Part shown: in pieces, positions 27,270 to 35,599 of the stretch
Layout of the letters: the number at the start of each line of letters is the position of its first letter
How positions within the stretch are numbered: position 1 is the first letter of the stretch
DNA from: an uncultured Tenacibaculum sp.
GTDB lineage: Bacteria; Bacteroidota; Bacteroidia; Flavobacteriales; Flavobacteriaceae
DNA length: 64,000 nt
Assembly: GCF_947504135.1 (NCBI RefSeq)
Contig: NZ_CANNGG010000002.1
Coordinates: 372,001-436,000, forward strand
Direction: 5' to 3'
Position numbers and translations under genes: made by a program
Notes under the pieces: model-generated
Told to the model about the DNA's origin: nothing
Database searches by the model: none
The model's input: only the letters and a program-made list of their open reading frames with translations

Positions 27270-28010
27270 ATGACTAAAAAATTATAGTATTCTTATTATT
27301 TATATCAACAATAACATTTGCACAAGAAAAAGTGTTACTTCGTTTAAACTATGAAAAGGTCAAAAAGTATACTATGGATATGAAAATGGCTCAAGTAATA
27401 GGTGTTGGTGTAATGACAAACAACATGCATATTCAAATGAAATACAATATAACGAGTGTTTCAGATGATACATATGAAAGTAGTTCTAAAATCACCAAAA
27501 TGGTAATGGGTATGAAGCAAGGAGCAGTGAATATATCATACGATTCATCTAAAAAGGATGAAGAATTAGATGAGACAGGAAAAAGGATGAAGTCTAAAAT
27601 GCAACCTATGTTATCTGCTACAATTATGATTAAAGGTGATAACCTAGGAAATATCTTAGAAACAAAGGTTGAGCCTAGTAATATTCAAGGAGCAAAGGAT
27701 TTTACAAAACAATCGAGTAGTGTAATTTATCCTAAAGAAGCAGTTGCTGTAGGTGATACCTGGACAAAAACTAAAAAATGATGGCACAATGAGTTTTAGT
27801 TTTATCTATAAAGTAAAATTAATTTCAGAAAAAAATGTTTTAATAGATATTTCAGGAAAAATAACAGGAGCAGCAGAAGGAGATATAACTGAATCTATGG
27901 ATATTGATAGAAGTACTGGTATGCCTTCAGAATCAAAAATTAATATGACGATGAAGATTCAAGGTCAAGATGCATCAACAAATATGACAGCCAAGTTTAC
28001 AAAAGGGTAA
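27270..28010 (+). pseudogene. Secreted hypothetical protein (DUF6263-like), two frameshifts
   Basis: A signal-peptide protein of about 245 residues in two pieces. The ATG at 27270 is followed by six As (27276-27281). With a seventh A the product would start MTKKIIVFLLFISTITFAQ, a perfect signal peptide that joins the mature part EKVLLRLNYEKVKKYTMDMKM; as written it stops after five codons. A second shift is at the A6 run 27772-27777, after which NDGTMSFSFIYKV continues to the end. The beta-rich mature part with repeated Met/Lys strands resembles the DUF6263 family, function unknown. Adjacent to another damaged gene. Confidence 0.72.
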
Positions 28011-28035
28011 AATATAAAGTAATCTAAATATTGAT

Positions 28036-28066
28036 ATAAAAAAAGCTCAGGGTTTTTTCTGAGCTT
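28036..28066. terminator. Terminator between converging genes
   Basis: AAAAAAAGCTCAG / CTGAGCTTTT stem with a T-rich loop. Confidence 0.8.
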
Positions 28067-28744
28067 TTACTTTTTATGAAAGTACCACCAGTTCATATCT
28101 CTTGTTAGTTTATATCCCAACTTTTCATAAAGTTGTATTGCAGGGTTTCCTTTATTGGTGTGTAGAATAGGGTGTTTCCCATCTTTTAAAATTTCTTTAG
28201 TAACATGTTGAGAAAGTTGTTTAGCCAACCCTTTTCTAGTATGTTCAGGGTGAGTAACTACAGCACTAACTTCAATAAAGTTATCAGTTTGCATACGTTG
28301 TCCAGTTACAGCAACAAGTTTGTTATTCTTAAAAATCCCGAAATACTTTCCCATATCAAAAGTTCTTTTTCTGTAATAACCAGGCATTACTAACCATACT
28401 AGGTTATAAATTTCATCAATATGTTTTTCAGTTAATGGTATAATTTCTTCAGTAATGTCAAAATTAGTTAAGTCTTCAAGTATCATTTGGCAACCATCAA
28501 TCTTTTTGTACAGAAAAATTTTGTCTTTGTCATAAGTAGGTGTTTTATTTTCTGAAACTAAAAAGAATTTATCTGTAAGCTTTGCATATTCATTTAGAGC
28601 ATAGGTTGTTTTTGAAGCCTCAGTAAAAGCACCAAAAGGACAAATAGTAGGATTATAAAACTTCACACTATTATAATTAATAGCAAATTTTTCATGTGTT
28701 TCACACAACGAATGCCAAACAGGATTTTGAAGTTTGTTATTCAT
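28067..28744 (-). CDS. GNAT family acetyltransferase (FR47-like)
   Basis: 225 residues. The C-terminal half (110-225) is a GNAT domain with the acetyl-CoA loop VVTHPEHTRKGLAKQLSQHV and the NPAIQLYEKLGYKLTRDMNWWYF end. The N-terminal half is a divergent domain typical of FR47-like proteins. The ATG lies within the last codons of the upstream epimerase gene (8-nt overlap), so the two are translated together. Substrate unknown. Confidence 0.85.
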   Translation of the reverse strand: MNNKLQNPVWHSLCETHEKFAINYNSVKFYNPTICPFGAFTEASKTTYALNEYAKLTDKFFLVSENKTPTYDKDKIFLYKKIDGCQMILEDLTNFDITEEIIPLTEKHIDEIYNLVWLVMPGYYRKRTFDMGKYFGIFKNNKLVAVTGQRMQTDNFIEVSAVVTHPEHTRKGLAKQLSQHVTKEILKDGKHPILHTNKGNPAIQLYEKLGYKLTRDMNWWYFHKK

Positions 28745-29624
28745 TATAAATATTGGTTAAAGCAGTATTTAAGTTTGAAAAAATAAAATTATAAGCATTA
28801 CTTGTTTTCTCATAGGAAATCCTACTTCCTTTTAATAAAATATAAGCCATTTCACCTAAAGCTATTTTCAAAATAAATGAAGGAGCATTCATGGGAAGTA
28901 CAGGTTTATTAATAACCTTTCCTAGTAGCTTTGTAAAACTTTCATTAGTCTGATGTTCGGGAGCAACAGCATTATAAACTCCAGTAAAACCGTTGTCTTC
29001 TATCGCTTTTGTATACAGTTCACATAAGTCATGAATGTGAATCCAAGGCATATACTGTTTACCATTTCCTAAGGCAGATAGAAACAAAGGAGTATTCATC
29101 TTTTGTAATGCACCACCATTTTTAGAAAGTACAACACCAGTTCGTAAAATAGTTACAGGGATATTAATATGCTTAAATTGATGAGCAGCAGCCTCCCATT
29201 TTACGCAAATTTTAGAGATAAAATCATTTTCTGGTTTATCATTTTCTGTATAGATTTTATTAGAAGTAATTGCTCCATAATATCCAATACCAGAAGCAGA
29301 AATAAATTTCTTGATGGATATTTGATACTCTTGTATTTTATTAAATAGTAAAGAAGCTGTTTTTACACGGCTATCAATCAATTCTTTTTTTCTTTCATTA
29401 GTCCAACGTTTATCAGCAATTCCAGCTCCTGCCAAATGAATAATATAACTTACATTATTAAAAGCATCTTTATCAATAAAGCCTTCTTTAACATTCCAAC
29501 GAAATTCGTTACTCTTTTTTGGAGTTCTGGTAAGAATGTTAACCACATGCCCTTTACTAGTTAACCTTTTTGTTAACTCTTTTCCGATTAAGCCAGTTCC
29601 TCCTGTAATTAATATAGTTGCCAT
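28737..29624 (-). CDS. TIGR01777-family NAD(P)-binding epimerase
   Basis: Extended short-chain dehydrogenase of the YfcH/SulA-like TIGR01777 family. 295 residues. The dinucleotide-binding motif ITGGTGLIGKEL is at the N-terminus; the active-site pattern SASGIGYYG and a DUF1731-like C-terminal part (PVLPMNAPSFILKIALGEMAYILLKGSR) are present. I choose the ATG at 29624; an in-frame TTG nine bases upstream is the end of a TATTTTTG promoter element. Substrate unknown. Confidence 0.88.
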   Translation of the reverse strand: MATILITGGTGLIGKELTKRLTSKGHVVNILTRTPKKSNEFRWNVKEGFIDKDAFNNVSYIIHLAGAGIADKRWTNERKKELIDSRVKTASLLFNKIQEYQISIKKFISASGIGYYGAITSNKIYTENDKPENDFISKICVKWEAAAHQFKHINIPVTILRTGVVLSKNGGALQKMNTPLFLSALGNGKQYMPWIHIHDLCELYTKAIEDNGFTGVYNAVAPEHQTNESFTKLLGKVINKPVLPMNAPSFILKIALGEMAYILLKGSRISYEKTSNAYNFIFSNLNTALTNIYNE

Positions 29625-29630
29625 AGTACT

Positions 29631-29638
29631 CAAAAATA
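29631..29638 (-). promoter_or_regulatory. -7 element of the epimerase gene, probable leaderless start
   Basis: TATTTTTG on the minus strand, with only 6 nt between its last base and the ATG. Transcription would start at or next to the start codon. Confidence 0.5.
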
Positions 29639-29751
29639 AACATTCATTTTTAAAAAAGAGGAGAGTAGGAGAAAGATTATAAAAAAATAATCATCAAATA
29701 CCTAGTAAAATTAAGACTTATGAATCTTTTATAAAAAAAAGTTAAAAAAAT

Positions 29752-29780
29752 AAAAACCGTCATCACCATTTTCTCGTAAG
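29752..29780 (+). promoter_or_regulatory. ECF-type promoter of the DUF4331 operon
   Basis: AAAACC ending at 29758, a 16-nt spacer, CGTAAG at 29775-29780, 44 nt from the ATG. Boxes, spacer length and part of the downstream sequence match the FAS1 promoter at 6443-6470. Probably read by the ECF sigma factor encoded at 35599-36126. Confidence 0.6.
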
Positions 29781-29818
29781 TAAGGTAGAATGAGTAATTA
29801 ACTTTAAAATTTACAACC

Positions 29819-30469
29819 ATGAAAAAAATGAAATTAATTATTGGAGCCGGTGCTTTAGCATTAATAGGTTTAGTCTTATTAGCAGCCGATCACATTGATG
29901 CTCCAGATGTAACAGGAGGCTCAAGTGATATTACAGACTTTTATGCTTTCCAAGGAGAAAATACAAGTAATCTTGTATTTGTAGCAAATATTCAAGGATT
30001 ACTAAGTCCTTCAGCTACGGCAGCAGCAAGTTTTGATGAAAATGTATTAATTGAGTTTAATATTGACAATACTGGTGATAATGTTGAAGACTTGGTAATT
30101 CAAGCAATTCCTAGAGATGGAATAATGTACTTTTTTGGTCCATACAATCCATCAACTACTGGTTTAACTAGTACGTTACCACAAGATGGATCAGAATATG
30201 GGGTTTCTATAACTCCTTATGGATCTAGTGCTATTATTGGTAGTAAGGGAGGAATGCAATTTTTTGCAGGGCCTAGAGACGATCCTTTCTTTATGGATTT
30301 TGCACAATACGGTGAAATTATAGCTGGAAATGCAGGTGGTTTTAACGATCCAGGAGCAGATACTTTTGCTGGAACAAATGTATTATCAGTAGTAGTAGAG
30401 GTGCCAAAATCTATGATTGGAGGCTCAGGTACTATTAATACTTGGGTAGAAACTAAAACGAAGCAGTAA
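29819..30469 (+). CDS. DUF4331 domain exported protein
   Basis: 216 residues. The N-terminal hydrophobic stretch (residues 5-23, LIIGAGALALIGLVLLAADH) is a signal peptide or anchor, followed by the DUF4331 start DHIDAPDVTGGSSDITDFYAFQGENTSNLVFVANIQGLLSP and the family's strand pattern FFAGPRDDPFFMDFAQY. Function of DUF4331 is unknown; it is exported and often repeated in one operon. First gene of a four-gene operon under an ECF-type promoter; the next gene follows after 28 nt. No cysteine lipobox, unlike its neighbour. Confidence 0.88.
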   Translation: MKKMKLIIGAGALALIGLVLLAADHIDAPDVTGGSSDITDFYAFQGENTSNLVFVANIQGLLSPSATAAASFDENVLIEFNIDNTGDNVEDLVIQAIPRDGIMYFFGPYNPSTTGLTSTLPQDGSEYGVSITPYGSSAIIGSKGGMQFFAGPRDDPFFMDFAQYGEIIAGNAGGFNDPGADTFAGTNVLSVVVEVPKSMIGGSGTINTWVETKTKQ

Positions 30470-30497
30470 AAATCAATCAACTTTAAAATTCAAAGAC

Positions 30498-31058
30498 ATG
30501 AAACTTAACAATATAAAAATTTTAGCAATTTCAATTCTATCAATCTTTGCATTAGCAAGTTGTAGTGATGATGATAATAACATGCCGCCAATGGCTTCTA
30601 TTGACTTCTCGGGAAGTTATATGCAAAAAGACCAAATGGGTAGACCAGCAGTAAATACAGTATTTGTAAATAGCGATATGAAAGATGCGTTTAATGTAAC
30701 AATACCGTCAGAACAAGGAGCAAATTTTGCTGCAATGTTTGAAACAAATTTAAAAACGTTAAGCCCAGCATATGCAAATGACGGAGATACCAACGCATTA
30801 GGTTTAGATGCAGCAACTTTTACGAGTGTTTTAGCTACCGATGTATTAACCGTTTCATTAGATGGTACAACAACTTTTTATGATGGAACAAATGTGTTAA
30901 CAGGTAGAGCTTTAGCAGATGATGTAATTACCGTTGAATTATTATTGATTTTCGGAGGCGAGGACTTTTCTGAAAATCCTACATTATCAGATGATCATGT
31001 AGATGGAAATGATAAAGACTTCTTAAGTTCTTTTCCATATTTAGCTAGTCCTTGGTAG
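30498..31058 (+). CDS. DUF4331-related lipoprotein
   Basis: 186 residues. Signal peptide with lipobox ALASC (lipidated Cys22) followed by SDDDNN, a negatively charged +2 to +6 stretch. The mature part (GSYMQKDQMGRPAVNTVFVNSDMKDAFNVTIPS ... DDHVDGNDKDFLSSFPYLASPW) matches the C-terminal half of longer DUF4331 proteins, so the pair in this operon looks like a split two-domain protein: gene 1 the N-terminal half, gene 2 the C-terminal half. A terminator-like hairpin follows. Confidence 0.82.
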   Translation: MKLNNIKILAISILSIFALASCSDDDNNMPPMASIDFSGSYMQKDQMGRPAVNTVFVNSDMKDAFNVTIPSEQGANFAAMFETNLKTLSPAYANDGDTNALGLDAATFTSVLATDVLTVSLDGTTTFYDGTNVLTGRALADDVITVELLLIFGGEDFSENPTLSDDHVDGNDKDFLSSFPYLASPW

Positions 31059-31084
31059 AATGGGATGACTAAACCTCCTGGGGT

Positions 31085-31117
31085 TAAAATTGGTTGCTAA
31101 AAAGCAACCAATTTTTA
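31085..31117 (+). terminator. Terminator-like hairpin inside the DUF4331 operon
   Basis: AAATTGGTTGCT / AGCAACCAATTT perfect stem followed by TT, before the TPR lipoprotein gene. The weak T-tract suggests partial termination, which would lower expression of the TPR and receptor genes relative to the DUF4331 genes. Confidence 0.6.
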
Positions 31118-31145
31118 AACAAAAACTAACTTAAAACCTTCGATA

Positions 31146-32441
31146 ATGAAAACTATAAAAATAATTATATGTGCTATTTTAAGCAGCACTATATTGAGTT
31201 GTACAACTTCAAAAACAACAAAAGTAGCTAGTAAAGAAGAGTATAATAAGTATTTAGAAAATACAATGACTACTTCAGAATCGTTAGCTCAAAAAGAACT
31301 AGATTTTTGGCAGAAAAAACTAAATAATCAGCCAACGCAGTATCCATATTTAAGTAAAATAGCAAAGGCTAATTCATTACTTTTCTCAGAAAAAGGAAAT
31401 ATTTCTTATTTGATAGAAGCGGAAAAGAAGCTGTTAAAAATCAATCAAAAAACAAATTATAACAAGGCTTCACATTTACGATCATTAGCAAGAAACTATA
31501 TTTCTCAACATCGATTTAAAGAATCGTTAGAATTATTAAAAAAAGCAGAAGTAAATGGAGAAAACCTAAATGCTACTCAAAAAATGTTGTTTGATGTTTA
31601 TTTAGAGTTAGGAGAACCTGAAAAAGCTTCAGAATACTTAGCAGAAATTGAAAATTATGCTGACTTTGATTATCTAATAAGAGTTTCTAAATGGCATGAT
31701 TATAAAGGAGACTTATCTTCAGCAATTCGTTTTATGGAAAAGGCCATGAAAAAAGCAGAAGAAGCTAATAATAAAGATTTAAAAGCATGGAGTTATACTA
31801 ACTTAGCTGACTTCTATGGACATAATGGTCAAATAAAAGATTCTTATAAATTATATTTAAAAGCATTAGAACTAGATAACAGTAACGCGTATGCAAAAAA
31901 AGGTATTGCTTGGATAGTATATTCTCATGATAAAAATCCAGATGAAGCACTTCGAATTTTAGATATTATAAGTAGCGAACATTCTTCTCCAGATTACTAT
32001 TTGTTAAAGGCAGAAATAGCCGAGTTTAAGAATAATTTAACAATAAAAGAAAGGAATATAGAGGTATATTTATCGGCTGTAAAAAATAGCTCATATGGTG
32101 TAATGTATAATCAGCATTTAGTTAAATTATATTTAGAAGAATTTAATGACACATCTAGTGCGTTATTATACATCGAAAAAGAAATTGAGAGTAGGTCTAC
32201 GCCACAATCTTACGATTTACTAGCCTGGTATTATTACAAAAATAAAGACTTTAAAAAAGCTTTAGAAGTAATTAATACATATGTAGTTGATAAAACTTTC
32301 GAGCCCGAAATACAGTATCATATAGCTGAAATTTACAAAGCAAATGGAATTAATGATAAAGCTATGACTTTAAAAGAAGAGTTATTAGACAGCTCTTTTG
32401 AGTTAGGTCCGTTGATGACAGAAAAAATTTTAAATATATAA
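31146..32441 (+). CDS. TPR-repeat lipoprotein
   Basis: 431 residues. Lipobox TILSC (Cys19), then helical tetratricopeptide repeats from about residue 80 to the end (for example KASHLRSLARNYISQHRFKESLELLKKAE, DLKAWSYTNLADFYGHNGQIKDSYKLYLKALEL and ALRILDIISSEHSSPDYYLLKAEIAEF). Probably tethered to the outer membrane as a scaffold. It sits between the DUF4331 genes and a TonB receptor, 15 nt from the latter, so it is likely a partner of the receptor. Confidence 0.85.
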   Translation: MKTIKIIICAILSSTILSCTTSKTTKVASKEEYNKYLENTMTTSESLAQKELDFWQKKLNNQPTQYPYLSKIAKANSLLFSEKGNISYLIEAEKKLLKINQKTNYNKASHLRSLARNYISQHRFKESLELLKKAEVNGENLNATQKMLFDVYLELGEPEKASEYLAEIENYADFDYLIRVSKWHDYKGDLSSAIRFMEKAMKKAEEANNKDLKAWSYTNLADFYGHNGQIKDSYKLYLKALELDNSNAYAKKGIAWIVYSHDKNPDEALRILDIISSEHSSPDYYLLKAEIAEFKNNLTIKERNIEVYLSAVKNSSYGVMYNQHLVKLYLEEFNDTSSALLYIEKEIESRSTPQSYDLLAWYYYKNKDFKKALEVINTYVVDKTFEPEIQYHIAEIYKANGINDKAMTLKEELLDSSFELGPLMTEKILNI

Positions 32442-32456
32442 CCAAACTTCAGTATT

Positions 32457-34685
32457 TTGAAAACAAAGATTTTATTTTTAGCATTATTGTTAGGTAGTTA
32501 CCATGTATTTTCACAACAATTTAAAGGAAAGGTATTAAATACCAACAAAAAGCCTTTAGAGAATGTATATGTATATAATACTACTAGTAACAGCCATACA
32601 CACACAAAAGTTAATGGAGAATTTATCTTAGATAACTCTAAAGTAGGAGATATTATTGAATTTGGAATTCTAGGATACAAAAAAATCAACTTAGAATTAG
32701 AGAGTGACGATCTAAGCTCTCCAAAAACAATTATTTTAGAAATGAAAAGTTTTTTGTTAGATGAGATGGTATTATCTAACAAGAGAGATCCATTACAAAC
32801 AATTGTAAGAGTTGATTTAGATAAAAAACCAGTAAGTTCATCTCAACAAATATTACAACGAGTACCAGGACTTTTTATAGGTCAACATGCTGGTGGAGGA
32901 AAAGCGGAACAAATATTTTTAAGAGGCTTTGATATCGATCACGGTACAGATATAGCATTATCGGTAGATGGAACACCAGTAAATATGGTTTCTCATGCAC
33001 ACGGACAAGGGTACAGTGATTTACACTTTATAATTCCAGAAACCATCGAAAAAATTAATTTCGGAAAAGGGCCTTATTACGCAAGCAAAGGAGACTTTAA
33101 TACAGCAGGATATGTAGATTTTAAAACAAAAACATATTTAGAAAATAGTCAGGTTGAAGTAGGGTTAGGACAGTTCAATACTTTTAGAACTTTAGGAATG
33201 TTTAATTTGTTAGATAAAAACAATACAGATAATGCTTATGTTGCTATTGAATATTTAGAAACAGATGGTTTTGTAGAATCTCCTCAGAATTTTAGTCGAA
33301 TTAATATTTTTACGAAGTATAGAACCTTTTTAAAAGACAATAGTAGTTTATCAGTATCAGCTTCACATTTTACGAGTAAATGGGATGCTTCTGGACAAAT
33401 ACCGCAAAGAGAAGTAGACAATGGAAATATTACTCGTTTCGGTTCAATTGATGATACTGAAGGAGGAACAACTTCACGAACAAATATAAATTTAGAACAC
33501 TCAAAAGTTTTAAAGAACGATGTTAGCGTAACTTCAAATGTTTTTTATTCAAATTATAATTTTAATTTATTTTCAAACTTTACCTTCTTTTTAGATGATC
33601 CTGTGAACGGAGATCAAATAAAGCAAACTGAAAACAGAGATGTTTTCGGGTTCAATACACAGTTTAAAAAGAAAACCCATATATCAAATACCCCAGTAGA
33701 GTTAACCTTTGGAACAGGTTTACGTGCTGATATTGTAGATAACTTAGAGTTATCACATACACTTCAAAGAAAAGAAGTTTTAGATCGAATTCAATTAGGA
33801 AAGGTAAATCAAACCAACTATTATGCCTTTGTAAATAGTGAGTTTGAGTTTGGAAAATTTATGGTGGCACCAGCTTTACGTTTAGATTATTTAAAATTTA
33901 ACTACAATGATTATTTACTAGATGAATACAAAACGTTTTCTGAATCACAAGTAGTAGTTAATCCTAAGATAAATGTTACTTATACTCCAAATGAAAAAAT
34001 TCAATGGTTTTTAAAATCAGGAATAGGCTTTCACTCAAACGATACTAGAGTAGTAGCTACACAACCTAATAGGAAAACATTACCTAGAGCTTATGGTGTT
34101 GATTTAGGAACTGTATGGAAACCAACCTCAAAAATAGCTATAAATACAGCATTATGGTACTTACTTTCAGAAGATGAGTTAGTATATGTTGGAGATGCTG
34201 GTATTGTAGAACCTTCAGGAGAAGCACAGCGTTATGGTATTGATTTAGGCCTTAGATATCAGCTAACAGATTGGTTATATCTTGATAGTGATGCTACTTT
34301 TACAAAAGCAGAAAGTGTTGACGATCCGTCAGGAGAAAACAATATTCCTTTAGCTCCTAAAGTGACTGTAACAGGAGGATTATCAGTAAATAATTATAAG
34401 AACTTTTCAGGAGGAGTTCATTACAGATATATAGGTGACAGACCTGCAAATGAAGATAATTCAATAGTAGCAGAAGGTTATTTTGTTACCGATGCAAATA
34501 TCAGCTATAAAATAAATAATATAACACTAGGTGTAGCGTTAGAAAATATTTTTGATGTAGCTTGGAATGAAACACAGTTTGCTACAGAATCGAGGTTACA
34601 AAATGAACCAAACCCTGTAGAAGAAATTCATTTTACACCAGGAACTCCGTTTTCTGCAAAAGCCACCATACGATATTCTTTTTAA
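32457..34685 (+). CDS. TonB-dependent receptor with histidine-rich plug
   Basis: Outer-membrane active transporter. 742 residues: signal peptide 1-19, CarboxypepD_reg-like domain about 21-97, plug about 105-225, and beta-barrel to the C-terminal RYSF. The plug holds five histidines within 47 residues (H144, H162, H180, H182, H190) with nearby D161, D165 and D188; the motif SHAHGQGYSDLH is striking and suggests metal coordination, though the cargo is not known. Start is TTG at 32457, since it is followed at once by a full signal peptide and no ATG is near. Fourth gene of the DUF4331 operon. Confidence 0.88.
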   Translation: MKTKILFLALLLGSYHVFSQQFKGKVLNTNKKPLENVYVYNTTSNSHTHTKVNGEFILDNSKVGDIIEFGILGYKKINLELESDDLSSPKTIILEMKSFLLDEMVLSNKRDPLQTIVRVDLDKKPVSSSQQILQRVPGLFIGQHAGGGKAEQIFLRGFDIDHGTDIALSVDGTPVNMVSHAHGQGYSDLHFIIPETIEKINFGKGPYYASKGDFNTAGYVDFKTKTYLENSQVEVGLGQFNTFRTLGMFNLLDKNNTDNAYVAIEYLETDGFVESPQNFSRINIFTKYRTFLKDNSSLSVSASHFTSKWDASGQIPQREVDNGNITRFGSIDDTEGGTTSRTNINLEHSKVLKNDVSVTSNVFYSNYNFNLFSNFTFFLDDPVNGDQIKQTENRDVFGFNTQFKKKTHISNTPVELTFGTGLRADIVDNLELSHTLQRKEVLDRIQLGKVNQTNYYAFVNSEFEFGKFMVAPALRLDYLKFNYNDYLLDEYKTFSESQVVVNPKINVTYTPNEKIQWFLKSGIGFHSNDTRVVATQPNRKTLPRAYGVDLGTVWKPTSKIAINTALWYLLSEDELVYVGDAGIVEPSGEAQRYGIDLGLRYQLTDWLYLDSDATFTKAESVDDPSGENNIPLAPKVTVTGGLSVNNYKNFSGGVHYRYIGDRPANEDNSIVAEGYFVTDANISYKINNITLGVALENIFDVAWNETQFATESRLQNEPNPVEEIHFTPGTPFSAKATIRYSF

Positions 34686-34748
34686 AGATAATGATAGTCC
34701 GGGGGGGCTTGATAAGTTGTCATTTTTTAGAAGGATTAATGGCAACAA

Positions 34749-34776
34749 AAATATAGCCGCTTTAAGCGGCTATATT
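34749..34776. terminator. Terminator between receptor gene and anti-sigma gene
   Basis: Perfect stem AATATAGCCGCTT / AAGCGGCTATATT between converging genes. A G7 run at 34701-34707 lies upstream, unusual in this AT-rich region. Confidence 0.75.
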
Positions 34777-34801
34777 GATTTATAAGGGTTAAAGTAAATA
34801 G

Positions 34802-35599
34802 TTATACAGCTCCTAAAGTGTATAATTGTTCTAAGGTTGGTGTTTTACTACCACCAGTAGGTTCTAATGTTATTCCAAACGCTTGAGATTCGTTTGGGTT
34901 GTTTATAGTAAATATTTTACTATCGTTTGCTGTAAAGTTATCTATGGTACCTAAACTAGTAGGAGAAAGCGGATCAAGTTTTAAAGACCATACTTGGTAT
35001 ACTTTTCCTTCTGGTGGATCAGGTAAGCCTTGAACATCTAAATAAATATTTTTAGAGTTTTTGTTCCAGTATACTTTTGCATAAGCTTCAGGGTATACTT
35101 TCTGTCCTTGTAAAGGAACCGTAACAATGTCTTTGCTTCTTATTACTGCTAAAAGCTTTTTGTTTTCAGTTAAATGAGCATTAGTTTTGTCTAATTGAAT
35201 TTCATATTGCTCTTTAGCCTCATTAATAGTGTCTATTTGACCTTGTAAATTAGCACTCTTATTTAACGATAAAATTAAAGTACTACCAACAACTAAGGCA
35301 GCAGCCCACCCAGTATAAGTTACCCAATTATTTTTTGATGTTTGTAAAGGAATTGTCTTTGCTGAATCTTCTTTTTCTTGTAACATTTTTATTAAAACGT
35401 CTTTAAAAGAATTTTTAGCATCTTTAGGAGCAACATGAGAAGTAAGAATAGAAATAGACTTTTCAATCTCTTTTACCTCTTCTAAAACCTCAGGATGTTC
35501 CATCATCAAACCGTATACCTGCTCATTTTCTTTGTCAGAAAGAGCACCAGCTATATATAGTTCTAATATTCCAGATTCTATGTGTTTATTTGTAGCCAT
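34802..35599 (-). CDS. RskA-type anti-sigma factor
   Basis: Membrane anti-sigma factor that holds its cognate ECF sigma inactive. 265 residues: N-terminal cytoplasmic anti-sigma domain (IESGILELYIAGALSDKENEQVYGLM, about 7-80), one transmembrane helix (about 94-112), a coiled coil (115-150), and the extracytoplasmic RskA domain (about 160-265) with the family motif YQVWSLKLDPLSPTSLGTIDNF. Its ATG overlaps the sigma stop codon by one base, the normal arrangement for such pairs. Release is expected by regulated proteolysis after an envelope or redox signal. Confidence 0.92.
   Translation of the reverse strand: MATNKHIESGILELYIAGALSDKENEQVYGLMMEHPEVLEEVKEIEKSISILTSHVAPKDAKNSFKDVLIKMLQEKEDSAKTIPLQTSKNNWVTYTGWAAALVVGSTLILSLNKSANLQGQIDTINEAKEQYEIQLDKTNAHLTENKKLLAVIRSKDIVTVPLQGQKVYPEAYAKVYWNKNSKNIYLDVQGLPDPPEGKVYQVWSLKLDPLSPTSLGTIDNFTANDSKIFTINNPNESQAFGITLEPTGGSKTPTLEQLYTLGAV

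Noticed and set aside
34701..34707. G7 run after the receptor gene
   Set aside because: Unusual composition, but no associated gene start or repeat. It is not enough to propose phase variation because it follows the stop codon.
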